This document shows positions 26,496 through 35,407 of a DNA stretch of 64,000 nucleotides, in pieces; position 1 is the first letter of the stretch; the number at the start of each line of letters is the position of its first letter. Origin of the DNA: G965200765 sp965200765 (lineage in GTDB: Bacteria > Pseudomonadota > Gammaproteobacteria > Arenicellales > JAJDZL01); contig OZ241380.1 of NCBI GenBank assembly GCA_965200765.1, positions 1,302,001-1,366,000 of the forward strand. The letters run 5' to 3'. The notes below the pieces were generated by a model, which was not told where the DNA came from, did not search any database, and saw nothing but the letters and a program-made list of their open reading frames with translations. The position numbers and the translations under genes were made by a program.

Positions 26496-26520
26496 ACTTT
26501 GTACAAAGTATAATATTATA
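26496..26520. promoter_or_regulatory. Divergent promoter region with palindromic operator, fdhD / fdh operon
   Basis: Two adjoining symmetric elements lie in the short gap between the divergent fdhD and DUF3305 genes. ACTTTGTACAAAGT (26496-26509) is a perfect 14-bp palindrome. TATAATATTATA (26509-26520) reads as a consensus -10 box on both strands. No good -35 boxes are present at the right distance, so an activator or repressor binding the palindrome is likely. Rightward transcripts would start near 26521, about 35 bases before DUF3305. Confidence 0.55.
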
Positions 26521-26555
26521 TATAGTAGAGCCTTTTGATTTGCCTTAGTCTGATT

Positions 26556-27077
26556 ATGTCTGTTCGAAATCGTCACAATCCCAACATTCCAACCCTGACT
26601 GTTTCCATTGTTGTGTCGGGTCAGGTAAAATCCGTCAAGGGATGGAGCCAGTTGCAGTGGAATATTGATTCGGTGCTGTCCGACCCGGACGGACCGGACA
26701 AGCTCAATGGGCCCATTCCCGTTCGGGAATCTGAAAATTTTTCCCAATATCTCTGGAAAGGACTGCAGATAGAATTGTATAAAGATGCCGGGGAAGGATA
26801 CTGGTATAACCTGTTGTCAGAAGTGCCCTATGCGTTCGTCGTGTTTGCGCAGGATGAAGTTGATGAAGATGCAGTGCCGATACCTTTTCTGATCACGGTC
26901 AGTCAAGATGAAGCCGGTGCACATCTTGAAACCGACTGCATGGTATTGTCTGCACCGCTGCCCGCGGACCTGCGCGATACCATTGAAAAGTTCGTGGTGG
27001 AAAACTATGTGCCGGAAGAACGCAAAAAGCGCAAGCGTAAAAACTGGGTCGAAGACTCAATTCGGAACAATCAGTAA
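26556..27077 (+). CDS. DUF3305-family formate dehydrogenase accessory protein
   Basis: A 173-residue cytoplasmic protein of the DUF3305 type, recognised by VSIVVSGQVKSVKGWSQLQW near the N-terminus, a WKGLQIELYKD...YWYNL segment and a C-terminal VPEERKKRKRKNW. DUF3305 and DUF3306 genes accompany molybdenum formate dehydrogenases in many proteobacteria; their function is unknown, presumably in maturation. The ATG at 26556 gives the better start; a TTG seven codons earlier is unlikely. It is the first gene of the fdh operon. Confidence 0.82.
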   Translation: MSVRNRHNPNIPTLTVSIVVSGQVKSVKGWSQLQWNIDSVLSDPDGPDKLNGPIPVRESENFSQYLWKGLQIELYKDAGEGYWYNLLSEVPYAFVVFAQDEVDEDAVPIPFLITVSQDEAGAHLETDCMVLSAPLPADLRDTIEKFVVENYVPEERKKRKRKNWVEDSIRNNQ

Positions 27078-27102
27078 GGTATAACCTGGAACTGCGTGTA
27101 TA

Positions 27103-27642
27103 ATGTCGGACTCCGCAATTCGCAGATGGTCGGAAAAGAAAGCCCGGGCCAAGCAGGAGGACTCACCGAAGCCAGAGGAATTGGCTGAAGGTACTGTCGA
27201 AGATCAGTCGTTGCCGGAGGAAGCACAAGATGCACCGCCGGAAAATATTGAGTTGCCGCCAGTAGAATCGCTGAACGAAGACAGCGACTATTCAGTCTTC
27301 ATGACACCGGGTGTGGATGAGGCAGTCAAGAAGCTCGCACTCCGAAAACTGTTTCGGTTGCCGCAATTCGGCGTGCTGGACGGATTGAATGACTACGACG
27401 AAGACTTTACATATTTTGAAGCTCTGGGTGATATTGTTACCTCTGACATGAAATACCATGAGGAACGCAAGAAAGCCGAGGAGCTGAAGAAAAAACTTGA
27501 ACCGGAAGAAGAGATTGAAACCCTTGCAAAAGACGAAGAATCAACTGGCGAGACTCCCGCAGACGAGGAACCTGCAACGCCAGCAGACACGCCTGAAGTT
27601 GCGGATAACGAGCAGCAGACGGACGACTCACAAGCATCTTGA
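27103..27642 (+). CDS. DUF3306-family formate dehydrogenase accessory protein
   Basis: A 179-residue very acidic protein. The N-terminus AIRRWSEKKARAK is the DUF3306 hallmark; a central LRKLFRLPQFGVLDGLNDYDEDF segment is conserved, and the rest is Glu/Pro-rich and probably disordered. It follows DUF3305 and precedes the polyferredoxin, the standard order in this type of formate dehydrogenase cluster. Function unknown. Confidence 0.82.
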   Translation: MSDSAIRRWSEKKARAKQEDSPKPEELAEGTVEDQSLPEEAQDAPPENIELPPVESLNEDSDYSVFMTPGVDEAVKKLALRKLFRLPQFGVLDGLNDYDEDFTYFEALGDIVTSDMKYHEERKKAEELKKKLEPEEEIETLAKDEESTGETPADEEPATPADTPEVADNEQQTDDSQAS

Positions 27643-27663
27643 CGCGTTGCGCGCCTTGTCAAG

Positions 27664-29352
27664 ATGACTGCAGTGGCAACCAATCTGAATTTGCCGGACG
27701 CTACCCTGAACGGCAAGTCACGGGCTTCAGCGCTCGTAGCGATTACAGTTGAACAACCGGCTACTTCCATTCTGTCGTACCAATCCGGCGGCAATTTGCT
27801 GATCACCGGACCTGGCAAGGAAGTTCGCAAAGTTTATCGCAAATTTGAATCTGAGTCTTCAATTGCCTGCACTCTGCTGGCGACAGACGACCCGACGAAG
27901 AAAAAGAATGCAGACAACGGCACTGCAGTCGAAGTCTACCTTGCGGATGAACTGGAAATCTCCGGCTATCTGGGAGAATTTTCTGTGACAGTCACGCGTG
28001 GCGAGAAGACTACGAATCTGGCGAAAACAATCGGCATGGAAAAGGGATCATTCGACATGGTGCTGGATCTGAATCCGGATCCGGTCATACAGAATGAAAT
28101 ACCGCCTCCCGGCTACTATCCGGTCGGTACGTCGTATGATGAACGCCAAAAGGCAATGGAAGAAATTCCGGCCATGATCGGTAAATTCGACAAGCCGAAG
28201 TACTTCGCTTATGACCCGGACATTTGTGCTCATGGACGATCCGGAATCATTGGCTGCACCAACTGTCTGGAATCCTGCCCTACCGGCGCAATCTCCACTG
28301 CCGGTGAAATTGTCGAAATCAATCCACATCTGTGCCAGGGCCAAGGCATGTGTGCAACGGCTTGTCCAAGCGGTGCAGTGTCTTACATCTATCCCCCGGC
28401 TACTACAACGATTGAAATCATTCAGCAAGTGGTACAGAAATACATGGATTCAGGCGGACAGCAACCAGAACTGTTGTTTTACGACATTGAAAATGGTTCG
28501 CCACTGGTCCAAAAAGCAATAGCTTTTCTGCCGGAAAATCTGATTCCCGTTCAAGTCGAGGAAATCGGCTCGGTGGGACTGGATGTTTGCCTGAGCGCAA
28601 CTGCCTACGGTGTGAATGCGATCCATGTCCTTGGTACCAAGCATGTTCCCCGTTCAGTCCTGTACAACCTGAACGCGCAAATTCAAATTTTTGATGCTCT
28701 GATGGCTGGCATGGGCTACCCGGAAGGAATCGTGCAATTGCATGCAACCAACAAGAAATCCAGACTGATCGAATCAATTGCTTCGGGAAAATCTGCTGAC
28801 TTGAAGTTTGAACCCGCACCATTCATGCCCACTGGTCTGAAGCGCACCGACCTGCATTTCGCATTGGATTACCTGTATGAACGCTCCGGCAGTCGAAAAA
28901 AGACCGTTTCCTTGCCGGAAGATGCTCCATTCGGGGAAATTCAGGTGGATCGTAATACATGCACACTGTGCATGGCCTGCGTTTCTGTATGTCCGGCCTC
29001 GGCCCTGGAAGCGGGTGGCGACACACCGCGTCTGAGTTTCATTGAAACCAACTGCGTACAGTGCGGTATCTGTGAATCCGCGTGCCCGGAACATTCGATT
29101 ACCAGAGTTCCGCGCTATTTGTTCGATTTGGAAGCTCGCATGGCAACCCGCGCATTGAATGAAGACTCCCCGGTTCATTGCACCGTTTGCGGAAAACCTT
29201 TCGCGACCCGCGCCATCCTCGAACGCATGAAAGACAAATTGAAAGGACATTGGCTGTATCAAGACCCCGATGCCGTTGCACGTCTTGAAATGTGCGATGA
29301 CTGCCGGGTCAAGGCCATGTTTGAAAAGGAAGCCGGAAACGTTCAATATTGA
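27664..29352 (+). CDS. Multi-cluster 4Fe-4S ferredoxin of the formate dehydrogenase cluster
   Basis: A 562-residue cytoplasmic protein. The N-terminal 180 residues lack cysteines apart from one. A first ferredoxin unit (Cys188, 198, 201, 205, 224, 230, 234) and a second unit near residues 437-490 (CTLCMACVSVCP and CVQCGICESACP) should bind up to four [4Fe-4S] clusters. Near the C-terminus CTVCGKPF and CDDC form a further Cys-rich element. Such proteins regularly occur with DUF3305/DUF3306 and may carry electrons in cofactor insertion or link the dehydrogenase to a soluble acceptor. Confidence 0.85.
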   Translation: MTAVATNLNLPDATLNGKSRASALVAITVEQPATSILSYQSGGNLLITGPGKEVRKVYRKFESESSIACTLLATDDPTKKKNADNGTAVEVYLADELEISGYLGEFSVTVTRGEKTTNLAKTIGMEKGSFDMVLDLNPDPVIQNEIPPPGYYPVGTSYDERQKAMEEIPAMIGKFDKPKYFAYDPDICAHGRSGIIGCTNCLESCPTGAISTAGEIVEINPHLCQGQGMCATACPSGAVSYIYPPATTTIEIIQQVVQKYMDSGGQQPELLFYDIENGSPLVQKAIAFLPENLIPVQVEEIGSVGLDVCLSATAYGVNAIHVLGTKHVPRSVLYNLNAQIQIFDALMAGMGYPEGIVQLHATNKKSRLIESIASGKSADLKFEPAPFMPTGLKRTDLHFALDYLYERSGSRKKTVSLPEDAPFGEIQVDRNTCTLCMACVSVCPASALEAGGDTPRLSFIETNCVQCGICESACPEHSITRVPRYLFDLEARMATRALNEDSPVHCTVCGKPFATRAILERMKDKLKGHWLYQDPDAVARLEMCDDCRVKAMFEKEAGNVQY

Positions 29353-29529
29353 ACGGTTTCTCATCGCCTGTTTGTTGCGTTTGTCAGGCGTAGCAGTGGA
29401 AGAATTCGCACCTTCTCAAACACTCGTATTTTGCCAAGTTGAAAAAAGTACTTGACTTTTGGGATTTGTTTCATTTATCCTTTAACTCCGGAATGGAAAA
29501 ATATCAATTTGGATTCCGTAGAAATTAGC

Positions 29530-30159
29530 ATGAAAGCAGAAAATCCTGCTTGTAGAGGAGAACTTCAAAACGGAGATGCTGAGGAGCAGATTCGGGCAAG
29601 CTACTATTTGTTGCTGTCCAGGCTTCTTTATTCGCCGCCATCTGCAGAAACCTTGCAAACGGTTTCTCAGTTCGCTGTGCCAGAACAACACGCGACCAAC
29701 AATTTCTTGCTGTCCCTGAATGATATGGCAGTAGCCGCTTCGGAATTCAACGATCTGGAACAGCTGGACGATGAATACCATGATCTGTTTATCGGTGTCG
29801 GACGCGGTGAAGTCCTGCCCTACGGCTCTTGGTACATTACTGGAATGCTCATGGACAAGCCATTGAGTCTGCTTCGGCAGGATTTGCAAGCCTTGGGCAT
29901 TGAGCGCGACAGCGAGAAAAAAGAACCTGAAGACCATATCGCCGCAGAAATGGATGTGATGGGAATTCTCATTCAGGCCGGCGAAGAATTTCAGTTCAAG
30001 ACGCAGCAAACTTTCTTTACCCGGCATCTGAAGCCGTGGGCCAGAAGATTCTTCAAGGATCTGGAAGTTGCGCGCAAAGCAAAGTTTTACAAAAAAGTCG
30101 GTAAATTCGGCATCCGGTTTATTGACTTTGAAACCGAATACCTATCCATGCCGACGTAA
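29530..30159 (+). CDS. TorD-like molybdoenzyme chaperone
   Basis: A 209-residue all-helical protein of the TorD/DmsD type: RASYYLLLSRLLYSPP near the N-terminus, then DEYHDLFIGVGRGEVLPYGSWY, the family's ExxR/LFxGxG-like core. These chaperones bind Tat signal peptides of molybdoenzymes and hold them until the cofactor is loaded, here most likely FdhA. The ATG at 29530 is preferred; a frame from 29452 adds 26 residues with no family match. A 177-bp gap separates it from the ferredoxin gene; a TTGACT (29452-29457) there could be a -35 element, but its -10 is poor. Confidence 0.85.
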   Translation: MKAENPACRGELQNGDAEEQIRASYYLLLSRLLYSPPSAETLQTVSQFAVPEQHATNNFLLSLNDMAVAASEFNDLEQLDDEYHDLFIGVGRGEVLPYGSWYITGMLMDKPLSLLRQDLQALGIERDSEKKEPEDHIAAEMDVMGILIQAGEEFQFKTQQTFFTRHLKPWARRFFKDLEVARKAKFYKKVGKFGIRFIDFETEYLSMPT

Positions 30160-30214
30160 TGGTGCGTCGGAATAAATGGGTATCTTTGTGATGTCACAAC
30201 ATAGAGGAGAAGCT

Positions 30215-30421
30215 ATGAAGCATAGCAAAGTTGATCGGCAATCACGCCGAAACGCCCTCAAGGGTATGGCGGTACTGGGAAGTGCCGCACTTGTGTCTGG
30301 AACCGCTGCGACGGCGTCGGCTGCAGATGCGACTACTCAAGAGAGAGTTGAGCGACCGGAATCGCTGGGGTATCGCGAAACAGATCATGTTCGCGAATAC
30401 TACAAGCGCGCCCGGTTTTGA
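30215..30421 (+). CDS. Small Tat-signal protein of the formate dehydrogenase cluster
   Basis: A 68-residue protein starting at ATG 30215, chosen for the GAGGAGA site ten bases upstream. A twin-arginine signal (SRRNALKGMAVLG) is followed by a hydrophobic stretch and an ASA cleavage site, leaving a mature part of about 33 residues ending REYYKRARF. Short proteins like this often precede fdhA in proteobacterial formate dehydrogenase operons; the function is unknown. It is 29 bp upstream of fdhA. Confidence 0.8.
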   Translation: MKHSKVDRQSRRNALKGMAVLGSAALVSGTAATASAADATTQERVERPESLGYRETDHVREYYKRARF

Positions 30422-30450
30422 TTCTTGCCTTAGAGTTAGGAGAGTAATCT

Positions 30451-33330
30451 ATGAAATTAGTTAGAAGCCAAGACAGTGGTCTGGCACTCGGAATTTCCGG
30501 TGCCGGTGAAGCTGTCGACAGACGGACGTTTCTGAAACGTTCCGGTCTGGCTTTGGGTACAGGTGCTGCGGCAACACTGTTTGCACCCCAATTGATGAAA
30601 AAAGCTCAGGCAGCAGCCGGCTTTTCACCAATGGAAGGGGTAAAGACAGAAATGCGCAAAAGCGTTTGTACTCACTGTTCGGTGGGTTGCGGCGTTGTAG
30701 GAGAAGTGCAAAACGGGGTCTGGACAGGTCAAGAACCTGACTTCGATTCACCGTTTAATCTCGGCTCCCACTGTGCCAAAGGCGCCAGCGTTCGAGAGCA
30801 TGGTATGGGACCAAAGCGAGTTCGCTATCCAATGAAGCTGGTAAGCGGAAAATGGAAGAGACTCAGCTGGGACCAGGCAATTGATGAAATTGGCGACCGC
30901 TTGCTCGAAATTCGCGAACAATCCGGACCTGATTCGGTGTACTGGCTGGGTTCAGCCAAGCATAGCAACGAACAGGCTTATTTGTTCCGCAAACTGGCGG
31001 CAATGTGGGGAACCAACAATGTCGACCACCAGGCGCGTATTTGCCATTCCACTACGGTTGCAGGTGTTGCAAACACCTGGGGCTATGGTGCAATGACAAA
31101 CTCGTACAATGATATGCACAAGTCGAAAGCGATGATTTTCATCGGCAGCAATGCCGCTGAAGCCCATCCGGTAGCGATGCAGCATATCCTGCGAGCGAAG
31201 GAAAATGGCTCCAAGATGATTGTTGTCGACCCCCGCTTCACTCGAACTGCCGCACATGCAGACCATTTCATGCGTATCCGTCCGGGAACGGACGTACCCA
31301 TCACTTGGGGCATTCTGTGGCATATCTTCGACAATGGCTGGGAAGACAAGGAGTACATCCGTCAACGCGTGTACGGAATGGATGAAATTAGGCAAGAAGT
31401 TGCCAAGTGGACTCCGGAAGAAGTGGAACGCGTTACAGGCACTCCACCCGATGTGGTGAAGGAAGCTGCGCAGATTCTGGCTGAAAACCGACCTGGCACC
31501 ATTGTCTGGTGCATGGGTTCGACTCAGCACACAATCGGCAACAACAATACGCGAGCCTACTGCGTGCTGCAACTGGCACTCGGAAACATCGGAAAATCAG
31601 GCGGCGGTGCAAATATCTTCCGCGGCCATGACAATGTCCAAGGCGCTACCGACCTTGGTGTTCTTTCACACACCCTGCCAGGCTACTACGGTCTGTCAAA
31701 TGGTGCGTGGCAACACTGGTCGCGTGTCTGGGATCTTGATTTCGAATGGGTCAAGGGTCAGTTTCATGCCGACGAAGTCGAAGGCGACAATGGCAAGCCA
31801 ACTCATCCGATGAATTACCGTGGCATTCCGGTTTCGCGCTGGATTGATGGCGTTCTTGAAGACAAGAACAACATCGGTCAGAAAGACAATGTCCGCGCCA
31901 TGATCTACATGGGTCATGCCGTGAACAGTCAATCTCGCGGACCTGAAATGAAGATGGCGATGGAAAAACTTGACCTGATGGTCATTATTGATCCATATCC
32001 AACTCATGCCGCTGTCATGAACGATCGCACCGACGGCATTTACTTGCTGCCGGCTGCTACGCAGTTCGAGACTTATGGCTCGGTTACTGCATCGAATCGA
32101 TCGATTCAGTGGCGCGACAAGGTAATTGATCCGGTATGGGAATCCTTGCCTGACCATACGATAATGTATAAACTGGCGAAGAAACTAGATATTCATACCC
32201 AGTTTTGCAAGAATATCAAGGTCAACAATGATGAGCCTTATGTCGAGGATGTTACCCGCGAGTTGAATCGCGGCATGTGGACAATCGGTTATACGGGACA
32301 AAGCCCCGAACGGCTGAAGTTGCATGCGCAGAACAAGCATACTTTCAACACCACGTCGCTGAAAGCCGAAGGCGGTCCGGCACATGGTGATTACTACGGT
32401 ATGCCTTGGCCCTGCTGGGGTACAGCTGAAATGGGTCATCCTGGAACTCCGGTACTGTACAACACTGAAATGCCGGTTGCCGAAGGTGGTCTTTGCTTCC
32501 GCGCCCGATTCGGAGTTGAACGCAACGGTGTAAACCTGCTTGCTGAAGACTCTTATCCGGTCGGTTCGGAGATCAGGGACGGCTATCCGGAATTTTCAGA
32601 CAAAGTACTGAAGTCCCTCGGATGGTGGAATGACCTGACCGCAGAGGAACAGGCAATGGCCGAAGGAAGAAACTGGAAAACCGACCTTTCGGGCGGTATC
32701 CAGCGAGTTGCCATCAAACATGGTTGCGCTCCATTCGGAAATGCCAAAGCTCGCTCGGTCGTGTGGACTTTCCCGGATCCGGTTCCAATTCATCGTGAAC
32801 CCCTGTATGCACCGGATCGTTCTCTGGTTGAGAAATATCCGACCTATGCAGACCGTAAACGATTCTATCGACTGCCGACCCGTTATGGTTCAATTCAGGC
32901 TGTAGACTATTCCAAGGATTTTCCGATCGTGTTCACCAGCGGTCGTCTCGTTGAATACGAAGGCGGCGGTGAAGAGCAACGATCCAATCCATGGCTGGCT
33001 GAACTGCAACAGAATATGTTCGTTGAAATCAATCCGAAGGATGCGAACGATTCGAATATTCGGGACGGTCAGATGGTATGGGTTGAAACACCGGAAGGAG
33101 CACGAATTCGGGTCATGTCCATGATTACCGAAAGAGTGGCACCTGGCGTGGTGTTTACGCCTTTCCACTTCGGCGGAATGTTCCAGGGTCGAGATTTGGC
33201 GGACAAGTATCCGGAAGGAACTGTTCCGTATGTTCGTGGTGAAGCATGTAACACGGCTTTCACTTACGGTTATGATTCAGTAACGCAGATGCAGGAGACG
33301 AAAGTCACTCTCTGCCGACTCAGTACTTAG
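30451..33330 (+). CDS. fdhA: Formate dehydrogenase catalytic (alpha) subunit, Mo/W-bis-MGD
   Basis: A 959-residue molybdopterin oxidoreductase. A twin-arginine signal DRRTFLKRSG (23-32) shows export to the periplasmic side. The [4Fe-4S] ligands are Cys73, Cys76, Cys80 and Cys108. The metal-binding residue is Cys198 in ARICHS, the position of selenocysteine in E. coli FdhF/FdnG, so this is a Sec-independent enzyme. It oxidises formate to CO2. AGGAG precedes the start, and fdhB follows after 12 bp. Confidence 0.95.
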   Translation: MKLVRSQDSGLALGISGAGEAVDRRTFLKRSGLALGTGAAATLFAPQLMKKAQAAAGFSPMEGVKTEMRKSVCTHCSVGCGVVGEVQNGVWTGQEPDFDSPFNLGSHCAKGASVREHGMGPKRVRYPMKLVSGKWKRLSWDQAIDEIGDRLLEIREQSGPDSVYWLGSAKHSNEQAYLFRKLAAMWGTNNVDHQARICHSTTVAGVANTWGYGAMTNSYNDMHKSKAMIFIGSNAAEAHPVAMQHILRAKENGSKMIVVDPRFTRTAAHADHFMRIRPGTDVPITWGILWHIFDNGWEDKEYIRQRVYGMDEIRQEVAKWTPEEVERVTGTPPDVVKEAAQILAENRPGTIVWCMGSTQHTIGNNNTRAYCVLQLALGNIGKSGGGANIFRGHDNVQGATDLGVLSHTLPGYYGLSNGAWQHWSRVWDLDFEWVKGQFHADEVEGDNGKPTHPMNYRGIPVSRWIDGVLEDKNNIGQKDNVRAMIYMGHAVNSQSRGPEMKMAMEKLDLMVIIDPYPTHAAVMNDRTDGIYLLPAATQFETYGSVTASNRSIQWRDKVIDPVWESLPDHTIMYKLAKKLDIHTQFCKNIKVNNDEPYVEDVTRELNRGMWTIGYTGQSPERLKLHAQNKHTFNTTSLKAEGGPAHGDYYGMPWPCWGTAEMGHPGTPVLYNTEMPVAEGGLCFRARFGVERNGVNLLAEDSYPVGSEIRDGYPEFSDKVLKSLGWWNDLTAEEQAMAEGRNWKTDLSGGIQRVAIKHGCAPFGNAKARSVVWTFPDPVPIHREPLYAPDRSLVEKYPTYADRKRFYRLPTRYGSIQAVDYSKDFPIVFTSGRLVEYEGGGEEQRSNPWLAELQQNMFVEINPKDANDSNIRDGQMVWVETPEGARIRVMSMITERVAPGVVFTPFHFGGMFQGRDLADKYPEGTVPYVRGEACNTAFTYGYDSVTQMQETKVTLCRLST

Positions 33331-33342
33331 GAGGTATGAAAA

Positions 33343-33930
33343 ATGGCACGAATGAAATTTTTGTGTGATGCCGAGCGCTGTATTGAGTGCAACGGTTGTG
33401 TTACTGCGTGCAAGAACGAGAACGAGGTTCCATGGGGTGTCAATCGACGCCGTGTGGTGGTCCTGAATGATGGTGTACCTGGCGAAAAATCAATTTCGGT
33501 AGCGTGCATGCATTGTACGGATGCTCCTTGTGCTGCCGTATGTCCGGTTGACTGTTTTTACACAACCAGCGACGGAATCGTTCTGCATGACAAGGATCTT
33601 TGCATTGGTTGTGGTTACTGCTTTTACGCATGTCCGTTCGGCGCGCCGCAGTATCCGCAGCAACAAGCATTTGGTGTTCGTGGAAAGATGGACAAGTGCA
33701 CTTTCTGTGCTGGCGGTCCATTGGCCGACAATTCGGATGCAGAGTTCAAGAAGTATGGACGCAACCGAGTCGCGGAAGGCAAATTGCCGTTATGCGCTGA
33801 AATGTGTGCCACCAAGGCGCTCATTGCTGGCGATGGCGATATCGTTGCCGATATTTATCGCGAACGAGTGCTAGCAAGAGGAGGCCGTCCTCAGACTTGG
33901 GGATGGGAAGCTGCCTATCCAACCGGATAG
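33343..33930 (+). CDS. fdhB: Formate dehydrogenase iron-sulfur (beta) subunit
   Basis: A 195-residue ferredoxin-type subunit with four Cys groups: CIECNGCVTAC (13-23), CMHCTDAPCAAVCP, CIGCGYCFYACP and CTFC...C, enough for four [4Fe-4S] clusters. It passes electrons from FdhA to the cytochrome b subunit. GGAGG at 33330-33334 supports the start. A strong intrinsic terminator follows 16 bp after the stop codon. No membrane helix is present, unlike E. coli FdnH, so anchoring must rely on the cytochrome subunit. Confidence 0.94.
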   Translation: MARMKFLCDAERCIECNGCVTACKNENEVPWGVNRRRVVVLNDGVPGEKSISVACMHCTDAPCAAVCPVDCFYTTSDGIVLHDKDLCIGCGYCFYACPFGAPQYPQQQAFGVRGKMDKCTFCAGGPLADNSDAEFKKYGRNRVAEGKLPLCAEMCATKALIAGDGDIVADIYRERVLARGGRPQTWGWEAAYPTG

Positions 33931-33945
33931 TTGGCTGGTGAAATT

Positions 33946-33976
33946 AATTGGGGGGACACCTGTTCCCCCAATTTTT
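33946..33976 (+). terminator. Intrinsic terminator inside the formate dehydrogenase cluster
   Basis: Arms AATTGGGGG (33946-33954) and CCCCCAATT (33965-33973) with a ten-base loop are followed by a run of five Ts (33972-33976). It lies after fdhB and before the lipoprotein and cytochrome b genes, so some transcription of the cluster should stop here. Confidence 0.85.
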
Positions 33977-34037
33977 CAACCGACTCTTCTTGTATCAGTA
34001 GTTGTGCAAAGATTTGACACGCAGGGGCGTTGACATA

Positions 34038-34223
34038 ATGGTAAAGAAATTTTTAGTAGTCTGTGGTCTGCTTATGAGTTTTTTGCTTCTATCAGCATGT
34101 GAAGAAGATGTTCAGATTACTCTCCATGTATCTGGAATTTATATGGGCCCAGAGGATCCTTTGGTTGACAAGGGACCACAAGCTCTGAATGATCGCTTCA
34201 TGACAATTCAAAGCGATCGTTAA
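34038..34223 (+). CDS. Small lipoprotein of the formate dehydrogenase cluster
   Basis: A 61-residue protein with a lipoprotein signal peptide: basic MVKK, hydrophobic core and lipobox LLSAC with the lipidated Cys21, leaving about 40 mature residues rich in acidic side chains. The ATG at 34038 has AGGGG ten bases upstream; a longer reading from TTG 34002 would spoil the signal peptide. It lies 19 bp before the cytochrome b gene. Not recognised as a named family; by position it could assist or cap the dehydrogenase complex. Confidence 0.65.
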   Translation: MVKKFLVVCGLLMSFLLLSACEEDVQITLHVSGIYMGPEDPLVDKGPQALNDRFMTIQSDR

Positions 34224-34242
34224 TCGGAACGGAGTATTTCAT

Positions 34243-35337
34243 ATGGTTAGTAGTAGAAGCAAGAATTCAGGCAAATCCAGATCTCGCAGAATTCGAATGA
34301 TGAGCTGGAGTATTGCGTTCATATTTGCGAGCGCAATTGCTCTGCCCTTCACAACTTATTTCATTGTGGATGGACCAACCGCAGCCCAAGCTCAGGTAAC
34401 CGGTGACACAAATCAACGCTCCAACTACTGGCGTGTTGTGCGTGACGGAGGAGCTGGCTACAGTTCGGTCTTGAGTAACGATGTTAATATTGAAACCAAC
34501 ATGCTGTTCAATCCGGAAGGCCAGAACTGGCGACAGATTCGCAATGGCTGGATTACCAACTATGGTGGTTGGGCATTGTTCGGTATTGCAGTTTTAATTA
34601 TGCTGTTCTTCATACTTCGCGGAAGAATCGATCTGGATGAACCATTATCTGGCAAGACGGTTCCGCGATGGACTTTTTGGGAACGGACATTACACTGGTA
34701 TACCGCAATATTGTTTATTGTGCTGACGATAACCGGTTTGAGCATGTTGTTCGGACGAGCATTGGCTATTCCATTGCTGGGTCCGGAACTGTTCGCGGTT
34801 TGGGCATCATTCTCAATCAGTGTTCACAATGCAGTAGGACCATTTTTTGCAATTGGCCCGTTGCTGATGCTTATCTTCTGGGTTCGCCACAATATTCCAA
34901 CCGGAACTGATATCAAGTGGTTTGTTCAGGGGGGTGGCATAATCGGCAAAAAACACCCAAGTGCAGGAAAGGCCAATGGTGGTGAAAAACTCTGGTTCTG
35001 GGTCGTGATTTTGTTGGGCTTGGTAGCAGTTTGCTACACAGGATTTGCATTGATCGGCTGGGTTCAAGAGTATTTTGGCCTGGAAAATTCACGCGAAACC
35101 TATCAGGTCATGCATATCTGGCATTCAGTATGTGCACTGGTATGGATTGCTATTTTCATGGGGCATGTGTACATTGGTACATTTGGGTCGCAAGGGTCTT
35201 TGGATGCGATGGCGAAAGGCCATGTCAGCATTGAATGGGCCAAGCAACACCACGATATGTGGTACGAAAAAGTTAAGGATCAAGCAAGTTCCGACTCTTC
35301 GGAAGCACCTGCTTCCGGTGAAACGGCAACTTCCTGA
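34243..35337 (+). CDS. Formate dehydrogenase cytochrome b (gamma) subunit
   Basis: A 364-residue membrane protein. An N-terminal signal or anchor segment (about 20-50, with an AQA cut site) is followed by a periplasmic stretch and one membrane helix (about 107-123), then the four-helix cytochrome b556 domain starting at RWTFWERTLHWYTAILF. Conserved heme-ligand histidines occur in LHWYTA, SVHNAVGPFF, MHIWHSVCAL and MGHVYIG. It receives electrons from FdhB and reduces quinone. GGAGT precedes the ATG, and an intrinsic terminator follows. Confidence 0.93.
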   Translation: MVSSRSKNSGKSRSRRIRMMSWSIAFIFASAIALPFTTYFIVDGPTAAQAQVTGDTNQRSNYWRVVRDGGAGYSSVLSNDVNIETNMLFNPEGQNWRQIRNGWITNYGGWALFGIAVLIMLFFILRGRIDLDEPLSGKTVPRWTFWERTLHWYTAILFIVLTITGLSMLFGRALAIPLLGPELFAVWASFSISVHNAVGPFFAIGPLLMLIFWVRHNIPTGTDIKWFVQGGGIIGKKHPSAGKANGGEKLWFWVVILLGLVAVCYTGFALIGWVQEYFGLENSRETYQVMHIWHSVCALVWIAIFMGHVYIGTFGSQGSLDAMAKGHVSIEWAKQHHDMWYEKVKDQASSDSSEAPASGETATS

Positions 35338-35356
35338 TTCATAGTAATTGCGTAAG

Positions 35357-35399
35357 AAAAACGCATCTTGAACCCACGGGTTTGAGATGCGTTTTTTTA
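35357..35399 (+). terminator. Intrinsic terminator after the cytochrome b subunit gene
   Basis: AAAACGCATCT and AGATGCGTTTT form a long stem, extended by AACCC/GGGTT towards the loop, and end in a seven-T run (35392-35398). It ends nine bases before the start codon of the next open gene. Confidence 0.9.
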
Positions 35400-35407
35400 T
35401 TTGAACC

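Noticed and set aside
29340..29355. Perfect 16-bp palindrome CGTTCAATATTGAACG over the ferredoxin stop codon
   Set aside because: About one perfect 16-bp palindrome is expected by chance in 64 kb, and its position at a stop codon gives no clear role.
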